Source of the DNA: GCA-003244245 sp963822695
Lineage (GTDB): Bacteria > Actinomycetota > Actinomycetes > Mycobacteriales > Pseudonocardiaceae
Length of the DNA stretch: 64,000 nt
NCBI GenBank assembly: GCA_963822695.1
Contig: CAWGJH010000026.1
Location: 65,704 to 129,703, forward strand
Direction of reading: 5' to 3'
The notes under the pieces: generated by a model
The model's database searches: none
Seen by the model: the letters and a program-made list of their open reading frames with translations, nothing else
Told to the model about the DNA's origin: nothing
Position numbers and translations under genes: made by a program
Shown: piece after piece, positions 45,550 to 53,690 of the stretch
Layout: every line of letters starts with the position of its first letter
Position numbering within the stretch: the stretch's first letter is position 1

Positions 45550-45735
45550 TCTGCCCGAAGCGGAAGCCGAGCGGCCAGTCTTACCCGACAACCATCGTCC
45601 ATTCGGGTGAAGCGGAGGTTGTGACCTACAGCAGCCGACCTATTACGCTCCGCCGTATGACGGCACCGGCCAGGAGGTGCCGAATCAGTGCCGCCCCGTA
45701 GAAGCCGGTGCCATTCCACAAACACGCGAGAGTAG

Positions 45736-46014
45736 CTATTCAGAAGGAATCCGACTCGCATTCAGTTGGAACGGTGCAATCTGGCGGGCCAGCTCCGCGA
45801 CCAGGTGCTCGGGGCCAGGACGGCTCGCCGAGGGCACGAACGTCACAGCGCCCCACCAGCCCACGTGCCGCGCAATGCACGCACCGTGCAGCAGGCTGCC
45901 GGCCCCGTGCATACCGCACAGATGCCCGGTGCGCCGCAGCGTGTGTTGGTGAAGAACGCCCCCACCTGTGCGTGCAGCCGAGCGCGCGAGAGCAGCCAAC
46001 TCCTCGGGCGTCAT
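45736..46014 (-). CDS. small hypothetical protein coupled to a DprA-like gene
   Basis: The 92-residue product begins MTPEELAALARSAARTGGG at 46014; its ATG overlaps the TGA of the DprA-like gene (ATGA). It has a Gly/His/Cys-rich middle (HLCGMHGAGSLLHGACIARHVGWWGAVTF) and the helical end EHLVAELARQIAPFQLNASR. No family recognised. The overlap argues that it is real and once formed an operon with the broken gene upstream. Confidence 0.52.
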   Translation of the reverse strand: MTPEELAALARSAARTGGGVLHQHTLRRTGHLCGMHGAGSLLHGACIARHVGWWGAVTFVPSASRPGPEHLVAELARQIAPFQLNASRIPSE

Positions 46015-46440
46015 CCCCCGGCGGCCATGGCCAACAGCTTCTCTATCTCGGCGGGACCCGCGGCGATGTCCTCCACGATGGACATGATCTCCGCGGTGCT
46101 GCTCGCGAGGTACACGCCGGGCCCACTGATCAGGTTCACCGAACCACTTATTCGCCTTGACGACCAGACCGGTGAGGATCACCGGTCTGGTCGTGAGCGA
46201 CAGCCTGCCTCGCTTGGATCCGAGCGTCGCTGGGCTCGCCGACCTCGACCAGGATGCTCGCCCGACCGTAACCGGACATGACGGCGTTGCGCATGGTGAA
46301 GGGGCGCTTGGTCGGAGGGCCATCCGGCCAGAACTGCGAGAGCACCAGGCCCTCGGCGGCGATGCGGTCCTGCAGCTGCCGATTCTCGGCCGGGTAGTGC
46401 TTGGTGATCCCGGTGCCGATCACTGCCACGGTGCGTCCGC
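46011..46440 (-). pseudogene. DprA/SMF-like Rossmann protein, truncated and frameshifted
   Basis: Frame one has VAVIGTGITKHYPAENRQLQDRIAAEGLVLSQFWPDGPPT and PFTMRNAVMSGYGRASILVEV, the DprA nucleotide-binding pattern, but is preceded by stops. Frame two carries RPVILTGLVVKANKW. Frame three gives GPGVYLASSTAEIMSIVEDIAAGPAEIEKLLAMAAGG and the TGA at 46011. Full-length relatives are about 280-300 residues, so the N-terminal third is gone and at least two frameshifts follow. Relatives of this short kind occur outside competence operons and may act in defence or DNA handling. Confidence 0.73.
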
Positions 46441-46777
46441 CGACATGGCTGCTGGGAATTGGCGGGACTCAGCCCTAGCTCGGGGATCGTGTCCGTGTCT
46501 GTCTTGCGGGTCACTGTGCACACTGTCGTGTCACGGACTCGTCGCGTCCACTCGCCGGGGTCCCTGTCAGACCTGCTTCTTCGTGCCTGCGCGCGTCTTG
46601 ATCGGCCAATGGGTTTACCAGGTCGACGAGCCCGGCTACTATCCGTTGCACACGCCCCGGACCCCGGCGCCACGAGAGTTCGGCGATTCGCGCCGAGCAC
46701 CGGCCGCCGGAGGTATGTGCGTGCATGTCAGGACCGTCGCGGCGTCTGACGTCGCGCAGCACGCTGGTGTCCGCCCG

Positions 46778-47665
46778 ATGTCACCACACTGGCTCCCGGC
46801 GTTCCGTCCGGTGTGGCGGGCACTCGTGGGATGGTCCGCACGAACTCCGGTGGGCTACGGCCTGGCCGGACCCAGCGGCCGGCAGCCAGAACCCGGAGTG
46901 GGGGTTCGGGGGAGGAGTACAACGGCCGGTCCCGGCGGTGGCGCTGCCCTTGGCGAGGGGGCATCGGTGGCGCCACCGCCTACCTTCCCACCCGGCGAGC
47001 TGGCGCCCGCCGCGACCACCAAGCTTCGCGCGCACAGCAGGCGGCCAGTCGACGCCGGGCGCTACGCCCGGCTTTCCGCGCTGATCGCCACGCTGCCCAG
47101 CCCGGACCGCGAGATCCTCCTCTTGCGAGTCGGGGCCAGGGCGTCCATCCCGGACATCGTGGCCGTCCTGGGCGTCACACCAGCCGCGATACACCGAGCC
47201 CAACACCAGGTCCTGAGCGCACTACAACTGGAGGCCACCGCCCATGACCCCCCGCCACCAGCCACCCGGCAGCGAGTGGTGCTGCTACCCCACGCCCGGC
47301 CCCAACCCACTGACACCCGATCCAACAAACGCCACACCGGCGGTGTCCCAGGCATGAACCGCGACGATTCCCCGCGGCAACATCCGACCCAGAATGACGG
47401 CACCATCCGCGCGATCGCCGCGAGCACACAGTGGCACGACGCTGAGCTCGCGCTGAAGGTGGCGCGGCACAGCTTCGACAGATGGCTCCTCGCTGGCCAC
47501 GAGGACACACCCTCCCCTGCCATCATGCACGCCTACCACACCCACGCGGCCCTGCACGAGGCAGCGCGCGCCATCACCATGCTCATCGAAACCTTCCGTG
47601 TCGAGGCGACCGCGCTGATCACCAACCCAGCGCATAGCACCGACACCCCCACCCCGCGCCAGTGA
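46778..47665 (+). CDS. protein with sigma-70 region-4-like domain
   Basis: The frame from ATG 46778 (MSPHWLPAFRPVWRALV) encodes about 295 residues; the ATG at 46715 is another start. After a Gly/Pro-rich part, the stretch YARLSALIATLPSPDREILLLRVGARASIPDIVAVLGVTPAAIHRAQHQVLSALQLEA has the form of sigma factor region 4. It has no recognisable region 2. The remaining 100 residues (from MNRDDSPRQ at 47354, a possible separate start) are helical: QWHDAELALKVARHSFDRWLL, HAALHEAARAITMLIETFRVEATAL. The single frame may be two genes or a fusion. Role unknown; the biased N-terminus makes the start uncertain. Confidence 0.52.
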   Translation: MSPHWLPAFRPVWRALVGWSARTPVGYGLAGPSGRQPEPGVGVRGRSTTAGPGGGAALGEGASVAPPPTFPPGELAPAATTKLRAHSRRPVDAGRYARLSALIATLPSPDREILLLRVGARASIPDIVAVLGVTPAAIHRAQHQVLSALQLEATAHDPPPPATRQRVVLLPHARPQPTDTRSNKRHTGGVPGMNRDDSPRQHPTQNDGTIRAIAASTQWHDAELALKVARHSFDRWLLAGHEDTPSPAIMHAYHTHAALHEAARAITMLIETFRVEATALITNPAHSTDTPTPRQ

Positions 47666-47934
47666 TCACCCACTAGTTGAGGAAGGGACCAGATAGCGCG
47701 AGCGGTCATCACCCCGGCCCCTGACATCACCGACCTGACGATGTCGCCGACCCGACCACGGTGACGACGCATCCTCCGGCCTGAGCACAAGCTCTCGTGC
47801 GACGGCACGCCCGCAAGCTCAAGCTTGAGCTCAACGAGGCCACCCTCACCGTAGTCCCGTGGCGACGTTGACCGGCGCGCGCCAGCCGAGGGCTGAGGCT
47901 GAGCACGGTCTGCGCCTTGGGACAATCCCGCAGT

Positions 47935-48235
47935 CGCTGTCAAGGTCTGCCGCGACCTCAGGCTGGGCCAGGGCGACGCGCTGACCGGCGCCGACCTCGA
48001 CACCCTCGATGACCCCCCACTCGCCGTGGCGATCGCGCGCACCACCGTGTTCGCTCGGATCAGTTCTGAGCAAAGGCCCGTATCGTGCGCGCTCAACGGC
48101 GCGGTGGTGGTGGGGTCGCGTTCCTCGACGACGGGGCAACGACGCGCTCGCCCCGCACGCGGCCGATGTGGGCATCTTGGTTGACTCGGCCACCGACGTC
48201 GCCAAGGGCGCCGCCGAGTGGTCCGTTGGCAGCCG
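47935..48235 (+). pseudogene. Mg2+-transporting P-type ATPase (MgtA-like) internal fragment
   Basis: VKVCRDLRLGQGDALTGADLDTLDD, TTVFARISSEQ and GGVAFLDDG lie in one frame. NDALAPHAADVGILVDSATDVAKGAAE lies in another. Together they span the hinge region (GDGVNDALALHAADVGISVDSA) of P-type ATPases. One indel near 48140 separates them. The phosphorylation site and membrane parts are missing. No gene lies in 47666-47934. Confidence 0.68.
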
Positions 48236-48431
48236 TGGCAACCGGATCGCCGCGGGACCAGCGAATCCTCGCCAGCAGCCGTCGCCGTCAATCACGGTTT
48301 CGGAGTATCGTGAAGGTATCGCTCCGGACTTCGGCGACACCGAGTGAACCGACAGGCGGCCCGGGGCAGGCAAGCTCCCTTCGAGCCCGATCAGTTGGTG
48401 AACATACGCAACGGGGCTCAGGAGGCAACTC

Positions 48432-48533
48432 ATGGTGGGATCCATCGTGACGTTGCTGGTGATCGGAGTCGCGGCGTGCGCGGGAATGCGCAACGCAGAC
48501 GGAGGCCAAGGAACATGCCAACAACTGAGCTAA
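48432..48533 (+). CDS. 33-residue membrane or lipopeptide ORF upstream of RGCVC gene
   Basis: MVGSIVTLLVIGVAACAGMRNADGGQ followed by seven residues, from ATG 48432 after a strong AGGAGG at ideal distance. It has one hydrophobic helix and a lipobox-like GVAAC. It overlaps the start of the RGCVC gene by 19 bases in another frame, which suggests coupled translation or a leader peptide. Too short for family assignment. Confidence 0.5.
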   Translation: MVGSIVTLLVIGVAACAGMRNADGGQGTCQQLS

Positions 48534-48712
48534 AACCGCCCGTCGCCGAGCCGAGCACAGACGACCGGACCTGTCTCACCTGTGCCGTGTGTCCGCACGC
48601 ATGGGACACCCACGATCCGATCGGAATCAGGTACTGTTCCGCGACCGTCGCCGGCGGGCTCCACCGAGGATGTGTCTGCGTCGGCACCATCTACCACGAA
48701 GACCGCCGATAA
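48515..48712 (+). CDS. RGCVC family protein
   Basis: The 65-residue protein begins MPTTELKPPVAEPSTDD at 48515 and has cysteines in CLTCAVCPHAWDTHD and YCSATVAGGLHRGCVCVGTIY. The latter includes the RGCVC signature of this small actinobacterial family. The Cys/His pattern suggests metal binding; function unknown. It may be coupled to the 33-residue ORF that overlaps its start. Confidence 0.78.
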   Translation: MPTTELKPPVAEPSTDDRTCLTCAVCPHAWDTHDPIGIRYCSATVAGGLHRGCVCVGTIYHEDRR

Positions 48713-49047
48713 CAAGCGGTGCCGCCGACAAGACAGTGCTCACACCCTGGTGGCCACGGACACCGCAGCTCGCGGCAGTGGCTTGGGAAGAGTAGGAGAC
48801 GCCTGCTCACGAACGTCACCGACGGTGAACCGCTCGGTGGCACCTCCACCCTGGTTGACCCGTCGGTCCCCGAAACCATGCACGAACAGATCAGCGCCAT
48901 CCGCAGGTGACCGATCCCGGCACCGTCCGAGCTGGTGCTGCTCCACCGGGGCCGAAGGGCGAGCCGAGCAAGGCATGTAGCCGACCGACCCCTGTGTGCC
49001 GTGCCAGAACTCGGTCTGATGTTCTGACCTGGGGTTCGCTGGTCTTG
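48713..49047. other. no confident gene
   Basis: A 63-codon frame from 48719 ends in a protein-like tail (LVDPSVPETMHEQISAIRR) but its first half is Arg/Ser biased. No family recognised. Confidence 0.25.
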
Positions 49048-49407
49048 TCAAACGGCTCGGTGATACTCGTTGATCACGCCACCGAGGATCTGTCGGCGGT
49101 GGATGGGGGCGGTTGTGGGGACCACAACCGCGTTGGGGCTGTCGCTGGGGGCTTTGTGGCCCAGCGACTGGCGCGGTCGATGGCCGTTGAAGTGGTGGAC
49201 GTAGGAGTCGAGCACGACGGCGGCGTGCCGCTCGTTGTACATCAATAATCGGTCGGTGCGCTCGCTGCGGATGTTGGAGATCCAGCGTTCGGCGTAGCAA
49301 TTCGCCGGTTGGGTGACCCAGCCGGCGGTGGGATGCGCGGTGATGCCCAGGGTGTGCACTGTCCGGGTCTTGACCTCGTGCTCAGCAAGCCCGTTCGCAG
49401 ACCACAC
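49048..49407 (-). pseudogene. integrase-core transposase, 3' part with internal deletion
   Basis: The minus frame joins VHTLGITAHPTAGWVTQPA directly to CYAERWISNIRSERTDRLLMYNERH, VVLDSYVHHFNGHRPRQSL and the end LGGVINEYHRAV. The stretch between, which holds the second catalytic Asp (IRDRDSKF in relatives), is deleted, as is the whole N-terminal half. Same family as the copies at 30.9 and 52.5 kb. Confidence 0.8.
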
Positions 49408-49544
49408 ATTGGTGGCAGCGAGGTTTCAACGGTGATCCATTCTCAAGGGGTCCCAAGGGGGTGTGGTAGAGAACGGTGGTTGGCCGATAATTGAGACGGA
49501 GTGCGATGAAAAAGATCAAGAAAACCAGTGTTTCCCCTGGTCAA

Positions 49545-49592
49545 GGTGGTGGCCAGGGACGGGGTCGAACCGTCAACCTTCCGATTAACAGT
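49545..49592 (-). other. tRNA 3' half (attachment-site scar)
   Basis: On the minus strand: CTGTTAATCGGAAGGTT, then GACGGTTCGACCCCGTC and CCTGGCCACCA. This is the 3' side of an anticodon arm, a T arm and an acceptor end with CCA. No matching 5' half (GGCCAGG...) follows upstream on that strand, so it is not a gene. It resembles the piece at 51007-51053. The acceptor matches tRNA-Phe type although the anticodon reads GTT. Confidence 0.72.
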
Positions 49593-50057
49593 TCAAAGTT
49601 CACCTGATAGGAGTAGCACTACCTGGCATTTTGCTTGCCGTAGTTACGTCGCAGAGGAACCAGACGCTCCCGGAGGACTAGAGTTATTGGACAGTCTGTT
49701 GGACACCGCGACATTGGACACTGCGGCGACTCTGCCACGCTGTACTCATCGCTCGCACTCCGAGGTTGTGTACTGACGCAACGCCAACATCATCTTCGCC
49801 GGGCACGTGAGTACCGTGCGAGCGAACACGGACGTCGGGCATCCTCTGCTCACCTGGCGGAACCGGCCCTAGGCTTCGCGACCGGCTGCAGGTATTCCGC
49901 CGGTGGCTGATGTCCCAAGCCTCGACGGTCTGGGTGCTGTCATCGATTGGCGTGCCGGGACTCGGTGCTCCCCGCGCCGAGCAGCGCGCGAGCGGGACAC
50001 GGGAAGCGGCTGGCTCCCCCCACGACCCACGGAACATGCCCGTAACGTGGCGCGATA
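49593..50057. other. no gene recognised
   Basis: About 465 bases between the first tRNA scar and the toxin-antitoxin promoter. No frame with a recognisable domain. Confidence 0.4.
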
Positions 50058-50077
50058 ATAACGCGTCGCGTTATACT
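50058..50077 (+). promoter_or_regulatory. higBA promoter/operator
   Basis: ATAACGCGTCGCGTTAT (50058-50074) is a perfect 7-3-7 palindrome overlapping a TATACT -10 element (50072-50077). The toxin GTG follows 5 bases later, so the mRNA is probably leaderless. The palindrome is a good candidate for autorepression by the antitoxin. Confidence 0.6.
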
Positions 50078-50082
50078 GGCTC

Positions 50083-50364
50083 GTGCTGCGTTCCTTCGCC
50101 GACAAGGACACCGAACGAGTCTGGCGACGCGAGCGCTCACGTCGGCTCGACCAGCACACTCAGCGCGCGGCGCTGCGCAAGTTGTTGATATTGGATGCGG
50201 CAGAGACCCTCGATGACGCGAGGATCCCGCCGGGCAACCGACTGGAGAAGCTCCGTGGAGACCGTTGCGGGCAATACAGCATCAGGGTGAATCAGCAGTG
50301 GCGCATCTGCTTTCGCTGGAGCGCCGCGGGACCGGAAGACATCGAGATCACCGACTACCACTGA
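50083..50364 (+). CDS. higB: HigB/RelE-type toxin
   Basis: The 93-residue product starts at GTG 50083 (VLRSFADKDTERVWRR). RelE/HigB features: ALRKLLILDAAETLDDARIPPGNRLEKLRGDR, then YSIRVNQQWRICFRWS and the end EDIEITDYH with the terminal His typical of catalytic surfaces. Such toxins cut mRNA at the ribosome. The antitoxin gene follows 15 bases downstream. The pair lies between two tRNA 3' halves. Confidence 0.92.
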   Translation: MLRSFADKDTERVWRRERSRRLDQHTQRAALRKLLILDAAETLDDARIPPGNRLEKLRGDRCGQYSIRVNQQWRICFRWSAAGPEDIEITDYH

Positions 50365-50379
50365 AGGAGGAGGAGCCTC

Positions 50380-50682
50380 ATGAGCACCGCAGCGTCGATG
50401 ACCCCCATCCATCCTGGCGAGATCCTCGCCGAGGAGTACCTCGCTCCGCTAGGCATCACTCAGCACGGGCTAGCCGTTGCCCTTCATGTACCGCCGCGCC
50501 GGATCAACGAGATCGTGCACGGCAAGCGGCGCATCAGCGCCGACACGGCGCTGCGCCTGGCACGTTACTTCGGAACTTCCGAGCGCTTCTGGATGAACCT
50601 CCAAGGCCGCTACGACCTCGAGGTCGAACGCGACCGTCTCGCATCCATCCTTGACGAGATCCATCCACGCGCCAGCGCTTGA
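50380..50682 (+). CDS. higA: HigA-type antitoxin
   Basis: The 100-residue XRE protein starts at ATG 50380 after GGAGGAGG. Its typical opening MTPIHPGEILAEEYLAPLGI is followed by a helix-turn-helix (TQHGLAVALHVPPRRINEIVHGKRRISADTALRLARYFG) and FWMNLQGRYDLEVERDRL. It would neutralise the HigB toxin and repress the operon at the palindrome upstream. Confidence 0.93.
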   Translation: MSTAASMTPIHPGEILAEEYLAPLGITQHGLAVALHVPPRRINEIVHGKRRISADTALRLARYFGTSERFWMNLQGRYDLEVERDRLASILDEIHPRASA

Positions 50683-51006
50683 GTGCCACCGGCGCGTAGG
50701 TCCGCGAGGCAATGCAGCGCCAGCCATGACACCACGGTTGCAGCGACCAGGGAAACCCATCCCGCAGTTTAATCGGCGCATCCCCCTCGTCGGCCGAGTC
50801 AGCCAGCATCACCTGCTTTGCCCGTCACCGGATCCAGTCCACCGCCGAAGATCCGCACCTGAAAAGTGCGCCCCTGTCGGATGCCGGCCAGGTCCTTCGG
50901 AGCTTCCTGCGAGCCACACGGCGACAGAATGGAGACAGCCGAATGGGACAGTCAGTTGGACAGAGACCGACGATAGATCATCACAGACGACCGCCTGCGC
51001 ATCAGA

Positions 51007-51053
51007 GGTAGTGGCCAGGGGCGGGGTCGAACCGCCGACCTTCCGATTTTCAG
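51007..51053 (-). other. tRNA-Phe 3' half (attachment-site scar)
   Basis: On the minus strand: CTGAAAATCGGAAGGTC, then GGCGGTTCGACCCCGCC and CCTGGCCAC. This contains the GAA anticodon loop, variable loop, T arm and acceptor end of a tRNA-Phe-type sequence. No 5' half is attached. With the piece at 49545 it brackets the higBA region in the same orientation. The stretch 51054-51455 has no gene. Confidence 0.78.
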
Positions 51054-51455
51054 GGCTAGGGATCGGGATCCGCTGGCTCCTGCCTCCGTTCGTGGCCTGC
51101 AGTGGAGCACTGATCCGGCCGCCGGTGAACACCGGCGAACGAGCGCGGATGAGACCAAAGATGAGACCACAGCCCCCGCCAGACAGGCGTACGCGGTCCG
51201 AAGGGCCTGTGGTCCGGCTGGCACACAGGTTATTGGTAATCCCCGGGTAGAGTGCTCGTCCTGGGCGGATCTGAACCGTCCACGGCCTCTTCGTCGTCAG
51301 CACAGCAACCAGCGACGCCGGTAGGGTCGCGCGCTCGTGTGCCCGCGCGACACACCGAAGATCACGGGGTTGATCAGTGTCAACGGACGTCTCGGAATCC
51401 GGTTAGGTGGACAGGTGGCCTCCGGGGTGGTGGACATCAGTTCTCCGGATGGGGG

Positions 51456-51797
51456 TTAGTTCAAGTGGATCACTCCCTTGCCGGCGAGGGTCTCGGCGAG
51501 GTGGTGGCTGTCGCCCTTGGTGGTGAGGAGGTGGGCGTGGTGTAGTAGCCGGTCAACTGTTGCGGTGGCGAGGGTTTTGGGCATGATCGAGTCGAATCCG
51601 CTGGGGTGGATATTGCTGGTCGCGGTGATGGAGCGACGCTCGTAGGCGGCGTCGATCACGCGGTAGAAGGCCTCGGCGGCGTCCTGGCCGGCGGGGAGCA
51701 TTCCGATGTCGTCGATGACGATGAGGTCGCAGCTGCAGATCTCAGTCATCGGGCGGCCCTCAGTGGGCGAGGTGGTCGCAGATCGAAGCCAGGTCAT
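51456..51797 (-). pseudogene. IstB-type IS21 helper ATPase, C-terminal part
   Basis: The frame includes the Walker B region CDLIVIDDIGMLPAGQDAAEAFYRVIDAAYERRS, SNIHPSGFDSIMPKTLATATVDRLLHHAH and a normal end (LAGKGVIHLN). The N-terminal domain and Walker A loop of the roughly 250-residue family are missing. Confidence 0.82.
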
Positions 51798-52310
51798 CCT
51801 CGGCGAAGCGACCGGCGATCGCGGCTAGCCCGAGGGCCTCATCGACCCGGTCGGCGTCGAGGATCGCGGCCAGTTGCAGGGCGCGGGTCATCTTGGCCCG
51901 GATGCGCACCACGCCGATCGCGGCGGCTTCGACTAGCCAGCGCCGTGCCCCCTCGCCCAGGGCAAGGAACGCGACCTCCTCCGGGGTGCGGGGCCGCAAT
52001 TTGGGTGATCGGGGCAGGTTCCCACCCGGATGATGCGGGTAGTGTTCCTCGGCGATGCGCGGGTTACCCGGGGTGGGCAGCTCATGCCGGGCGATCTCCG
52101 TCAATCCCGCCGGGGTGCGGCCACCGATGACCAGCTCATTTCCGGCGACGCGGCACCAGACCTTGCTACCCTGATGTCCCTCCGGCGTGGAGTAGCGCAC
52201 CGACCCGAACCGGATCGTCTGGTCGGACTCGACCAACCGTTCCTCGCCCAGGGCGATCGCGTGTGGCTCGGCGGGCAGGACGTGCAGGTGCCCCCGCTCG
52301 ACCCCCCAGC
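51760..52310 (-). pseudogene. IstA-type IS21 transposase, C-terminal domain
   Basis: LHVLPAEPHAIALGEERLV, FGSVRYSTPEGHQGSKVWCRVAGNELVIG and a long helical end (FLALGEGARRWLVEAAAIGVVRIRAKM, FAEDDLASICDHLAH) form the C-terminal domain of IstA. The catalytic DDE part is gone. The frame overlaps the start of the istB piece by 38 bases, as in intact IS21 elements, although both are truncated. Confidence 0.8.
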
Positions 52311-52482
52311 CGCTCGCAGCTCCAACAGATCTCACTCCGCATCACCGAGCCGGCCCAGCCGAGCCTCAACCAACTCCACCAGCCGCGGCACGGCGCTCAC
52401 CACGCCGTCCCAGTGCCGCACCCCCGCCACCCGTCTCAGGGCGTCGCTGTCCAACCCTGTGGGTGACGAACTGGTCATCCAT
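52311..52482 (-). pseudogene. LuxR/AAA-type regulator fragment
   Basis: MTSSSPTGLDSDALRRVAGVRHWDGVV and RLVELVEARLGRLGDAE, then TGA and DLLELRAAG. This resembles the middle of large ATP-binding LuxR regulators (LVELVEARLGRLDPAERDLLELLALGEP) with CGA changed to TGA. It is sandwiched between the IstA piece and another transposase. Confidence 0.42.
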
Positions 52483-52483
52483 G

Positions 52484-53281
52484 TCATGCGACCTGGGCAT
52501 ATTCATGGATCAGCCCGCCGAGACGGTCGCAACGTCGAAGGCGAATCTGGGATGGAGATGCGGGAGGTGGGAGCGGCTGGAGTGGTGCTGCCTGGTTCAG
52601 AGCGCGGTGGGGGCGATGCTGGTTGAAGTGCGTCACGTACTCGGCAAGCACAGCCTCGAGGTGGCGTCGGTTGATGATCAGCATCCGATCCAGCAGCTCG
52701 CGACGGACGGTGCCGATCCAGCGTTCGGCGATCGCGGTCGCTCGGGGTGCCTGCACCGGTGTGCGCAGGGTGCGGATGCCCTCGCTGGCGAACACGGCAT
52801 CGAACACGCTGGTGAATTTGCTGTCGCGATCCCGGATCAAGAACCTGAACTGAGCCGCGCGGTCGCCGAGGTCCATCAGCAGGTTCCGCGCCTGCTGAGC
52901 CACCCAGGCCCCGCTGGGGTTCGCCGTGATGCCCAACAGGTGAACGCGGCGGGTGGGGTGCTCCACGACGAACAGGACGTAAAGCCGGTGTAGTAGCAGC
53001 GTGTCAACGCAGAAGAAGTCGGTGGCGAGGATGCTGTGTGCTTGAGCGGTCAGGAACTGTCGCCAGGTGGGGCCGCTGCGGCGTGGTGCGGGGTCGATGC
53101 CAGCTCGTTTCAGGATCGACCACACCGTGCTGGGCGCAATCTGGTAACCGAGGCCAGCCAGTTCGCCGTGGATCCGCCGGTACCCCCAGGTCGAATTTTC
53201 TGACGCCAGCCGCAGCACCAGCTGGCGCAGCTCGGGAGTCGTGGAACGACCGCCGGTGCGGCGGCCATGCCCGACAACCAC
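52484..53281 (-). pseudogene. integrase-core (rve) transposase, 5'-truncated
   Basis: A continuous 265-residue frame holds LRQLVLRLASENSTWGYRRIHGELAGLGY, then the catalytic region: HSILATDFFCVDTLL (first Asp), FRFLIRDRDSKFTSVFDAVF (second Asp) and ATAIAERWIGTVRRELLDR (Glu). It ends with HFNQHRPHRALNQ and LGGLIHEYAQVA. About 120 N-terminal residues (the LALRHQL helix part, seen in the 30.9-kb copy) are missing, so it lacks its DNA-binding start. This is the best preserved of three copies. Confidence 0.82.
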
Positions 53282-53690
53282 CGTTCAGCGATGCAGCAGG
53301 TCACCGACATTGGATGACCTGTTCGGCACCCACCGGAAATCTCGGGCGAGCGAGCCCGCTCCTGCTCGGAGTCGCCATCGCCTGCCGTCGCACAGTTCCG
53401 CTTGATCGCGAACGCAGGTGTGTCGTCGCCGGCATCCCAGACGAGCGAGATCGTTCCGCGGCGGTATGGGATCTCGCCGCCCTGGGCGAGGGTGCACTTG
53501 CCTTCTTCCCCGATGCCGATCGCGAGGTGGTCTTCACGATGCGCTGTGGGCGACGTTCGTCGTGCGGGCGTCGCCAGCCGTAGCCCAGCATTGCCACCCG
53601 CACGCCTTCCGTGCCGGGTGCTCGGAGGTGTCACAGTCGGGGCTGGTGTCTTGTCTTGTGGGGTGCAGGTAATCCTCGATCAAGGAGTTG
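53282..53690. other. no gene recognised
   Basis: About 410 bases. A plus-strand frame includes RRCVVAGIPDERDRSAAVWDLAALGEG, protein-like but without a start or family. Possibly a remnant. Confidence 0.3.

Noticed and set aside
49540..49600. Complete tRNA gene
   Set aside because: Only the 3' half is present; no 5' acceptor strand or D arm is found on the appropriate side.
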